Source: Candidatus Poseidoniales archaeon
Lineage (GTDB): Archaea; Thermoplasmatota; Poseidoniia; Poseidoniales; Poseidoniaceae
Assembly (NCBI GenBank): GCA_009887135.1
Contig: QXYA01000088.1
Span: 1-17,819, forward strand
DNA: 17,819 bases
Reading direction: 5' to 3'
The notes under the pieces were generated by a model. The model was not told the DNA's origin. It saw only the letters and a program-made list of their open reading frames with translations, and did not search any database. The first letter of the stretch is position 1. Each line of letters begins with the position of its first letter. Of the stretch, positions 1 through 6,428 are shown piece after piece. The position numbers and the translations under genes were made by a program.

Positions 1-33
1 GCTGAAAAGTGGCTCGAAGAGAACGTCCATTGA
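1..33 (+). CDS. possible C-terminal tail of an upstream gene (partial)
   Basis: The first frame is open from the window edge and reads AEKWLEENVH before a TGA at 31-33, about 40 bases before the next start. The charged, helical-looking ten residues would suit the end of a protein, but this is too little to recognise a family. The next gene's frame is also open to the edge, so this may be non-coding. Tentative. Confidence 0.3.
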   Translation, partial: AEKWLEENVH

Positions 34-73
34 ACAACGATGTCTATTTGACAGACGTACTCATGGGCTGTCC

Positions 74-1228
74 ATGGTCGATATGGAACGTCATGCCCGT
101 CATCTCGTTCTTCCCAATGTTGGCTATGAAGGTCAAGAAAAATTGGCCGCAGCTCGAGTCCTTGTCATTGGAGCTGGTGGCCTAGGGAGTCCTGTTCTTC
201 TTTATCTCGCTGCAGCGGGCATCGGTACGATCGGTATTGTCGATGATGATGTGGTTGATGTTTCAAACCTTCAACGGCAAATCATTCATCGAACTGAAGA
301 CGTGGGCTCAAAGAAAGTAGATTCAGCAAAGGCGAGATTGCTCGCACTGGATCCAAATATTGAGGTTGAACTCTATCCCCATCGCCTTAACCCAGAAAAT
401 GCTCTTGATGTGTTGCAAGGATGGGATGTTGTTGTTGATGGGACAGATAATATTCCAACACGATACCTCATTGATGATGCCTGCCATTTGCTTTCGATAC
501 CGTGGATTTACGGTTCGATTCATCGTTTTGAGGGTCAAGTATCGGTCTTCTCGACTGAACAATCCCGTTGCTATCGAGACCTTTTCCCCGAGGCACCACC
601 TGCGGGTGCGTTACAAAATTGTGCAGATGCTGGAGTATTTGGCGTTCTTCCAGGAGTTGTTGGAGGTATCCAAGCAACAGAAGTCATCAAACTACTTCTT
701 GGATTAGAAACCCAATTGATTGGTTCATTACTCTTGTACGATGCGCTTGAAATGTCAACTCGTATGCTTCGTTTTGATGCTTTAGATAATCGACAGAAGA
801 TAGAGGATTTGTCTGTTGTTCAGCAACTCTTTGATGATCCGCTGTATTGCATGCCGTCAAACAAACAAATTGATGAAGTGTCTCCTAATGGAAGGGGCAT
901 GATGCAATCAATTGATGTGGCTTCAGTAAAGGCAAAACAATCTGAAGGATGGAAACCGTTCATTATCGATGTGCGTAGTGCGGAAGAACTTGATCAAATT
1001 CGATTGAATAGGTATGATCTTCATGCAGTTCATGATGGTATAGCGTCTCATTTATCAGAAGTCCCAGAAGAAGGAGATATTGTTGTCATTTGTCGTAGTG
1101 GTATGCGTTCACAAATGGCAATCATGTTTTTGACTCAAGCAGGAATTGACGCAAATCGTCTTTACAATTTAGACGGGGGCATTATGGCATGGAGTCAAAT
1201 TGCCCCAGAAGATGTCATAAGAGGCTAA
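74..1228 (+). CDS. moeB: MoeB/MoeZ-type sulfur-carrier adenylyltransferase fused to a C-terminal rhodanese domain
   Basis: Cytoplasmic E1-like enzyme. The family adenylates the C-terminal Gly-Gly of a ubiquitin-like sulfur carrier (MoaD, ThiS or an archaeal SAMP) and helps convert it to a thiocarboxylate for molybdopterin, thiamine or tRNA thiolation. Residues 1-235 are the ThiF/MoeB fold: nucleotide loop GAGGLG at 33-38, NLQRQ at 65-69, DGTDN at 122-126 (usually DCTDN), and the conserved Cys at C183 in NCADAGVFG. Residues about 278-384 are a rhodanese domain with active-site loop CRSGMR (C340), the likely persulfide carrier. The paired zinc cysteines of classical MoeB are not intact: CYRD replaces CYRC, and no CPxCG motif follows. 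This resembles the zinc-less MoeZ type as I recall it. 384 residues is usual for the fusion. The frame is open upstream to the window edge, but family alignment favours ATG 74 (or 83). The exact carrier partner cannot be decided. Confidence 0.93.
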   Translation: MVDMERHARHLVLPNVGYEGQEKLAAARVLVIGAGGLGSPVLLYLAAAGIGTIGIVDDDVVDVSNLQRQIIHRTEDVGSKKVDSAKARLLALDPNIEVELYPHRLNPENALDVLQGWDVVVDGTDNIPTRYLIDDACHLLSIPWIYGSIHRFEGQVSVFSTEQSRCYRDLFPEAPPAGALQNCADAGVFGVLPGVVGGIQATEVIKLLLGLETQLIGSLLLYDALEMSTRMLRFDALDNRQKIEDLSVVQQLFDDPLYCMPSNKQIDEVSPNGRGMMQSIDVASVKAKQSEGWKPFIIDVRSAEELDQIRLNRYDLHAVHDGIASHLSEVPEEGDIVVICRSGMRSQMAIMFLTQAGIDANRLYNLDGGIMAWSQIAPEDVIRG

Positions 1229-1278
1229 AACAAGGGTGAGGTTCAAAGAGCGTAACCTCTCGTTCCTCGTTGGTCATC

Positions 1279-2304
1279 ATGGCAAAAGTCATCGTTGCGG
1301 ATGAGAATCAGGGTCGTAGGACCCTCCTTGCATCCACGCTTGAGCGAGAAGGCTTTGATGTTACACGAGCCGGTACGTTACGCCAAGCAGAAGGAACTGC
1401 ACTGGCTGTAATGCCCGAAATTGTCTTACTCGAAGGAGACTGGAGTTCTGGAGATGCAATTGATGCATCTCAACGATTGATGGGCGATTCTGAATTTGCA
1501 TTCAAGTGTCGAATCGTTATGTTGTCGAGAAGCAATTCGAGTGAGTTTTTGCTTACTGCAGCAAAAGCAGGTGTCCATGAGGTCATTGCAAAACCAGTTG
1601 ATATGAGCAAATTAATCGAGCAGTTATGGAAACACGCTCGAAAACAATTCGTTCCACCGCCCGCAGATGTCGAAGTCGGAGGCGGTGGAGGTTCATTCGA
1701 TGTTGGAATGATGGCTGGTGGAAGTGGCTGGGCCCTTCCTATGCTCAAAGGCCTTGTAGGACCTGATCGAATCAATGAGTCGTTCATCAATGAAATTCTT
1801 ACTCAGATGGGTGAGGATGGAATGGAAGTTGATACTGGTCTAGAGGCTACTGATCTTTCCAACATTCTACGTATTGCTCTAAATCGTTTGGTTCAAGATG
1901 GTGGCGGAGGGCAAGCAGGAGCAGGTCCTTCCTTTGAAGAACTAAAGAAGAAAAAAGCCCTTGGTGACCTCAGTGACCAATCAAAAACTATCACAACTGG
2001 TGGAATGGAATCTATTCTTGAGACGCAAGCGGAGAATATTGCTTCTGAGATTGAAGCTGTAATGGATGATATCCTTGATGAAACACCAGAAAAGGTGGCA
2101 ATACTTCCTCATGATGGACTCGAGCGTATCGATCCACAGGTTCTGAATATGACTCGATTAACAACCGAAATGGTTCATGAATTAATGTGGGATTTGGGCC
2201 GTCCTGGTGCAGTTTCTGATACAACCCTCATGACTCGAATTGAAGACGCAACTGAAATGCTTGGCGATGTTCTATCATCGCTTCCAGAATCAGAAGAGGA
2301 GTAG
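1279..2304 (+). CDS. receiver-domain (CheY-like) protein with altered phosphoacceptor and unclassified C-terminal region
   Basis: 341 residues from ATG 1279; a TTG nine bases earlier is in frame but less likely. Residues 1-121 match a response-regulator receiver: acidic pair D8/E9, switch Ser S83, invariant Lys K105 in AKPVD, with CheY-like spacings. The position expected to be the phosphorylated Asp is Glu: the strand reads IVLLE with E52. A Glu here can mimic the phosphorylated state or mark a pseudo-receiver. Residues 122-341 match no output domain that I know. They contain a Pro/Gly linker (GGGGG at 134-138), a helical stretch about 156-205, a second Gly-rich linker at 208-216, a Lys-rich patch KKKK at 223-226, and an acidic, helical C-terminus. 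No DNA-binding helix-turn-helix, kinase or cyclase motif is visible, so it may act by protein contact. The VTT membrane-protein gene starts six bases after its stop, so the two are probably co-transcribed. Confidence 0.8.
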   Translation: MAKVIVADENQGRRTLLASTLEREGFDVTRAGTLRQAEGTALAVMPEIVLLEGDWSSGDAIDASQRLMGDSEFAFKCRIVMLSRSNSSEFLLTAAKAGVHEVIAKPVDMSKLIEQLWKHARKQFVPPPADVEVGGGGGSFDVGMMAGGSGWALPMLKGLVGPDRINESFINEILTQMGEDGMEVDTGLEATDLSNILRIALNRLVQDGGGGQAGAGPSFEELKKKKALGDLSDQSKTITTGGMESILETQAENIASEIEAVMDDILDETPEKVAILPHDGLERIDPQVLNMTRLTTEMVHELMWDLGRPGAVSDTTLMTRIEDATEMLGDVLSSLPESEEE

Positions 2305-2310
2305 ATTGGA

Positions 2311-3099
2311 ATGAAGAAGCGTTCTGATATTCAATTACCGAAACCATCAGAACTCCACCTTATGGATGGTCAGAAAAACCTTCAGAAGATGAAAGAACAG
2401 CAACCTAATCTCTATAGATGGAGGGCAATGTTCGGATTTGTCGTACTTTTTATCTGCGCAATCGCAGGATATTTTTTGTTTAAAGACGCCTCTGAAATCA
2501 TTGAATGGTTCAAAGGATTTGGTCTCTGGGGGCCGTTCTTATTCACCATTATGCTGTCATTAGCAATTGTATTATTATTGCCTACTCCGTTCGTAAAGAT
2601 TGGTGCAGGAGCCATTTTTCCGTTTTGGATAGCAGTATTGGTTAACTTTGTTGCCTCGATGATAGGCGGCCTTATCGCTTTCGTTTTGGGTCGGTGGATG
2701 TTTCGCGAATCGATTCAAGCCTCAATTCAGAACGATGTACGAATGCAGAATATCGAGAAAGCTCTCGATCAAGACGCGATGAAAATATCAGTACTTGTTC
2801 GCTTGTCTCCAATACTTCCTGATGAATGGCTCAATTACATCATGGCGGCAACTCCGGTTTCGTTACGAGTGTTTTTGCTTTCAAACACGTCCAGTCTCAT
2901 CTATTGCTTGATTTATGCATACTATGGTCACGCGCTTGGTTCAATTGCATTAAGTCAGTCTGGGATGGGTGGATTAGCCAATTCTCCACTCGGCTTGTTC
3001 ATGCTCTTGCTTGGCATAGTTGCAACTGTAATCGTAACTGTAATTGTTACCAGGACCTCTATTCGAGTTCTTAGAGAATCCATTGGTGAAGAAGAATAA
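2311..3099 (+). CDS. VTT/DedA-type (SNARE-associated, TVP38/TMEM64-like) integral membrane protein
   Basis: 262 residues. A cytoplasmic N-terminus of about 38 residues is followed by likely membrane segments near 40-57, 74-92, 103-127, 184-206 and 226-247. The central region fits the VTT fold: a Gly-rich segment ending in FVLGRWMFRE (125-133), then the re-entrant motif VRLSPILPDEWLNYIMAATP (163-182), which matches the family pattern of R-L-x-P, P and N-Y with a following Gly/Ala-rich turn. Members of this superfamily scramble or flip lipids and support membrane homeostasis. Which lipid this protein handles cannot be read from sequence. The start ATG has a possible AGGAG at 2297-2301 inside the upstream gene, nine bases before it, one of the few plausible ribosome-binding sites here. 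Tight spacing after the receiver protein suggests a functional pair. Confidence 0.85.
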   Translation: MKKRSDIQLPKPSELHLMDGQKNLQKMKEQQPNLYRWRAMFGFVVLFICAIAGYFLFKDASEIIEWFKGFGLWGPFLFTIMLSLAIVLLLPTPFVKIGAGAIFPFWIAVLVNFVASMIGGLIAFVLGRWMFRESIQASIQNDVRMQNIEKALDQDAMKISVLVRLSPILPDEWLNYIMAATPVSLRVFLLSNTSSLIYCLIYAYYGHALGSIALSQSGMGGLANSPLGLFMLLLGIVATVIVTVIVTRTSIRVLRESIGEEE

Positions 3100-3110
3100 T
3101 TCCTTTTTCT
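3100..3110 (+). terminator. possible oligo-T transcription terminator after the VTT gene
   Basis: A pyrimidine-rich run (TTCCTTTTTCT) lies directly after the TAA stop, with no stem-loop before it. Archaeal RNA polymerase can terminate at oligo-T alone, so this could end the transcript. The run has only five consecutive T, so the call is weak. Confidence 0.3.
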
Positions 3111-3172
3111 GAATATGGAGTCAATCCATAGCATTGAAACTTAGGCGACCTTCGCAGAGACGGGGGCGGGGT

Positions 3173-5758
3173 ATGTCACAAGGAACACTTCCAACAATTT
3201 ATGGTACTGATTGGGTTCCTAAATCAGCACGTGTTTTCACACAACCATTGCTTATCGACGCTGCTCGTGCAGAGGTGATGCGCTTCTTTGCTGAACGTCA
3301 TGAAGGTCATGTATTCCTTGCTGCAAACGTCTGGGATCATCTTCATGTTGATGGTCAGCAATCCTTTGATGGAGAATCATGGCATTCTTTCTCTGAGCGC
3401 TTTGTGAAGGCTTTCAAAAAAGGATTTGCAGCTCAAAACGAACTCAAAATCAAGCCTATCTTAGATGATGAAGTAATGCCTCGTCGAAGCATAAATGAGC
3501 ATCTTGATCGCCGATTAAATCATATCATAATCGATATACGCCTTTGCTTTCGTCGTTTGGCTCATTACATGTCGACTTCCATGGAGAATCGAATGGAATG
3601 GCAACGTATGATGACCCGAACCCGTGCAATGGATGCTCACCTCAAGGACGTTTTCTTCTCTGGAATGGAAACTCCAGATGGTTCTCGATTCGGAGGCAAA
3701 GGATTCCGTTCAACATGGCAAGAAGGAGTTGTTGCAATTGCAACCGCTCTAAACAAGACAGATGAACCGAATAAAGATCACACACCCGGTAACGGATATG
3801 ATGGAGACCTTGTTGCTCCAATGATTCGCGACGTCGGTCTTGCCCTCGCAATGGGTGACACTGTTGTCGATGTCATGGCTGCCCAAATGGGGAAAGCAGA
3901 TTCCAATCAAAATGGTGGACATAAAGGAGCAGGTGGTCGAGATTTGCACATAGGAGCATGGCATGTTGGAGTTTTACCACCGACTGCCCCTTTGCCTATT
4001 GCTAGTGCGACAATGACTGGACTTGCTTTTGCTGCTTGGAAACAAGAACTGGATCGCTTCCATGTTGCTTGCATTGGTGAAGGTGCCTCGTCATCAGGAG
4101 AATATTGGGAATCATTGAATCTTGCAGGTGCTCGTGGTCTGCCAATTTGTTACGTTCTTCAGAACAATCAAATTGCATTAGATACGCCTCCCGCAAATCA
4201 ATCTGGTGTTGAACTTTGGGCGGATAAGGCGGTTGCTATGGGCTTCCCTGCCTGGACAATCGATGGTTCCGATCCTGCTGCATGGCATGCCAGTGTCGCT
4301 ACAGCACGTGAATTCAGTATGGAAGGCGGTGGTCCAACAATGGTTCACGTTGAGACAATGCGAGGTTGCGGCCATGCACATCATCATGACGACCTGTATC
4401 TTGGTTCTGAGACAGGAACACCACCGGGATACGTAGACAGGGCTTTGCTTGAGTATTGGGCTGCAAAGGATCCTCTGCCAACTCACAGAGAACTCTTACT
4501 CACCTTGGGCGTTGAAGAAAGCGAACTTGAAGGAATGGAAAAAGAGGAACAACTTCGTGTTGACAATGCGCGTTCAGATGTAGAGGAAATGGCCTGGCCA
4601 GAACCTGAAACTGTAACCAAAGGAGTCACTACGATTCATGATGCAAGAACACATCAAGATCAAATCGATACCCTCACTTCACCTTCAATGGTTGAACTAA
4701 ATTCAGATGTTGAACCGATTGAATACGTTGAATCTGGGGGCTGGACCTATGCTCGAGCAATCCAACAAGCAATGGTCGATATTGCAAATCGATATGGCGA
4801 TGATTGTGTGTTCATCGGAGAAGACATGGAAGTTGCCGGAGCTTTTGGAATGAATATGGCTCTCAAGAATGCTGGTCATCAAGAGAAACTCGTCGACATG
4901 CCTCTTTGCGAAGCAATGATTGTTCACACCGGTGTTGGTGCGGCTCTATCTGGCATGCGTCCAATGGTTGAAATTCAATTTGGAGGCTTTGCTGCGCTCG
5001 GATTTAATGCATTGATTAACAATGCAGCAATGCTTCGCTGGCGCTGGGGTGCTGATTGTCCAATGACAGTTCGAATCCCTCTTGGTGCCCGCACTCGTTC
5101 AGGTCCTTTCCATGCAAATATGATCGAATCATGGTTTGCGAATGACCCAGGCTTTGTCGTACTCGCACCAGCGACTCCACAAGCAGCTTACGAATTACTC
5201 GTGGAAGCCGCACATCTCGAGGATCCAGTTCTGTTTTTGGAACATATTGGATTGTATGGTCTTCGAGGAGGTCTTACTGGATGGGGCCAGAATATCAATC
5301 AGAAAGTTGACACAACATCAGTTCATGAATCCATTGAAAACGGACAACGACACTCAATAGGTAAAGCCTCAATCATACGAGGGGGTACAGATTTAACGCT
5401 CGTAACCTGGGGAGCAATGGTTCACATCGCTAAACAAGTTGCAGAGAACTTGGCTTCTGATGGAATTGAATTAGAAGTCATCGATCTTCGAACAATTATT
5501 CCATTTGACAAAGAAACGTGTATTGCATCAGTTCAGAAAACGGGAAGACTTGTTGTCCTTCAAGAAGGACAATGGCATGGTGGTTTGGGTCACACAATCC
5601 AGTCGCAAATCCTTGAATCTACGTTCTATCAACTGGAAGCACAACCAGTCGTTATCGGTGCTTTAGACACTCCTGTACCGTTCTCTCCACCGTTGGAAGA
5701 TCACACAATTCCTTCGATTGATCACGTGATTAAGGTTATTCAGTCTTTGATGGGATAA
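3173..5758 (+). CDS. fused alpha-beta E1 component of a 2-oxo acid dehydrogenase (thiamine diphosphate dependent)
   Basis: 861 residues from ATG 3173; a TTG at 3134 would add 13 basic residues (KLRRPSQRRGRG) and is less likely. The family decarboxylates pyruvate or branched-chain 2-oxo acids and passes the acyl group to an E2 lipoyl subunit. Residues about 180-430 are the E1-alpha half, with the thiamine-diphosphate motif GEGASSSG at 302-309 leading to NN at 331-332 and a His-rich loop GCGHAHHHDDLY at 398-409 that corresponds to the GHS-type loop of E1-alpha. Residues about 520-861 are the E1-beta half: GEDMEVAGAFG (549-559), DMPLCEA (575-581), RPMVEIQFGGF (596-606), GPFHANMIES (644-653), then the transketolase C-terminal domain (DLRTIIPFD, 771-779). 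An acidic linker of about 90 residues joins them, and about 170 N-terminal residues are outside the core. Separate subunits are the commoner layout. No E2 or E3 gene is nearby. Substrate (branched-chain versus pyruvate) is undecided. Confidence 0.93.
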   Translation: MSQGTLPTIYGTDWVPKSARVFTQPLLIDAARAEVMRFFAERHEGHVFLAANVWDHLHVDGQQSFDGESWHSFSERFVKAFKKGFAAQNELKIKPILDDEVMPRRSINEHLDRRLNHIIIDIRLCFRRLAHYMSTSMENRMEWQRMMTRTRAMDAHLKDVFFSGMETPDGSRFGGKGFRSTWQEGVVAIATALNKTDEPNKDHTPGNGYDGDLVAPMIRDVGLALAMGDTVVDVMAAQMGKADSNQNGGHKGAGGRDLHIGAWHVGVLPPTAPLPIASATMTGLAFAAWKQELDRFHVACIGEGASSSGEYWESLNLAGARGLPICYVLQNNQIALDTPPANQSGVELWADKAVAMGFPAWTIDGSDPAAWHASVATAREFSMEGGGPTMVHVETMRGCGHAHHHDDLYLGSETGTPPGYVDRALLEYWAAKDPLPTHRELLLTLGVEESELEGMEKEEQLRVDNARSDVEEMAWPEPETVTKGVTTIHDARTHQDQIDTLTSPSMVELNSDVEPIEYVESGGWTYARAIQQAMVDIANRYGDDCVFIGEDMEVAGAFGMNMALKNAGHQEKLVDMPLCEAMIVHTGVGAALSGMRPMVEIQFGGFAALGFNALINNAAMLRWRWGADCPMTVRIPLGARTRSGPFHANMIESWFANDPGFVVLAPATPQAAYELLVEAAHLEDPVLFLEHIGLYGLRGGLTGWGQNINQKVDTTSVHESIENGQRHSIGKASIIRGGTDLTLVTWGAMVHIAKQVAENLASDGIELEVIDLRTIIPFDKETCIASVQKTGRLVVLQEGQWHGGLGHTIQSQILESTFYQLEAQPVVIGALDTPVPFSPPLEDHTIPSIDHVIKVIQSLMG

Positions 5759-6344
5759 GTGCTTCAAGCCAAACAGCAAGACAAGCACCAAGTGTTGTTG
5801 TTAACCAATAAATTGGAATTATTTCAACATCACCAGAAAATAAATTTGGACCGAATGTACGTGCTGGGTTCATACTCGCTCCAGTATATACCCCAAAAAT
5901 GAATGCCAATACTGCTACTGTTGCACCCACGACGAATGCGATAGGGAGCCAATTGTCTGTTTTTCGTATAATGAGAAGGATTGAAGCCATGAGCAAGAAT
6001 GTTATTCCAATCTCAATCATTATGAAACTGAACCAAGATGTATCCCGTAGAGTCGGGCCCGCCCCACTTAGAACCCCTCCTGCTAGAACGCCTCCACATA
6101 ATTGGCCAATAAGATGAGAGAGGGTATCTTTGTTTGAAAGATCACCTCTTCTCCAGAAAGCAATAGATACTGCGGGATTAATATGAGCGCCAGAGTATCG
6201 CCCTAGAGATAATATTACAAGGCCAACAATGAGGCCAAATGCAAGAGAAATTTCAAGAGATGAGCGTTCCATTGCAACACTACCGCAGCCAATGAAAACC
6301 ATAGCGAAAGTGCCGATGAACTCGACTGCTCCTCGCTTCCACAT
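5736..6344 (-). CDS. aquaporin / MIP-family channel
   Basis: 202 residues with six membrane segments and both pore half-helices: SGAHINPAVS (NPA at 56-58) and TGASMNPARTFGPN (NPA at 159-161, followed by R162). Length is short but normal for compact prokaryotic MIP proteins. Aligning to AQP1 by counting from the NPA boxes puts the selectivity-filter positions at F36, A147, A156 and R162. The His of strict water channels is Ala here, and the filter is not the Trp/Gly/Phe set of GlpF either. Passage of water plus a small neutral solute is therefore possible, as proposed for archaeal AqpM, but the solute is unknown. The gene starts at ATG 6344, divergent from the cation antiporter with a shared regulatory region. 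Its 3' end overlaps the end of the convergent E1 gene by 23 bases. Confidence 0.95.
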   Translation of the reverse strand: MWKRGAVEFIGTFAMVFIGCGSVAMERSSLEISLAFGLIVGLVILSLGRYSGAHINPAVSIAFWRRGDLSNKDTLSHLIGQLCGGVLAGGVLSGAGPTLRDTSWFSFIMIEIGITFLLMASILLIIRKTDNWLPIAFVVGATVAVLAFIFGVYTGASMNPARTFGPNLFSGDVEIIPIYWLTTTLGACLAVWLEALIPSKTE

Positions 6345-6428
6345 CGATTATGCCAATTCCATTAAGAACTTGATATTATCTAATTAGATTGGCATAAGCA
6401 TGAAAACCCATGATGCGTGGGGAAGAAT
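6345..6428. promoter_or_regulatory. divergent promoter region between aquaporin and cation antiporter genes
   Basis: This short region must drive both genes. Its AT-rich core near 6371-6386 (GATATTATCTAATTAG) could supply TATA-like boxes on both strands: it lies about 27 bases upstream of the aquaporin ATG and about 26 bases upstream of an ATG at 6400, a spacing typical of leaderless archaeal promoters. The core sits between the arms of a perfect inverted repeat. No Shine-Dalgarno sequence is evident for either gene. Promoter placement is inferred from position and base composition only. Confidence 0.5.
6348..6397. repeat. perfect 10-bp inverted repeat flanking the divergent promoter core
   Basis: TTATGCCAAT at 6348-6357 and its exact complement ATTGGCATAA at 6388-6397 face each other across 30 bases. 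Read on each gene's own strand, ATTGGCATAA ends three bases before the aquaporin ATG and two bases before the ATG at 6400. The near-mirror placement suggests a regulator-binding site or a duplicated transcription-start element rather than a chance repeat. A 30-base loop makes an RNA hairpin less likely. Confidence 0.6.

Noticed and set aside
1238..1259. GAGGTT ... AACCTC inverted repeat between the MoeB-like and receiver genes
   Set aside because: Only six base pairs with a ten-base loop and no following T-run; too weak for a terminator or attenuator call.
3134..3172. TTG start giving a basic N-terminal extension of the E1 protein
   Set aside because: ATG 3173 is in frame and the added residues are of low complexity; kept only as an alternative.
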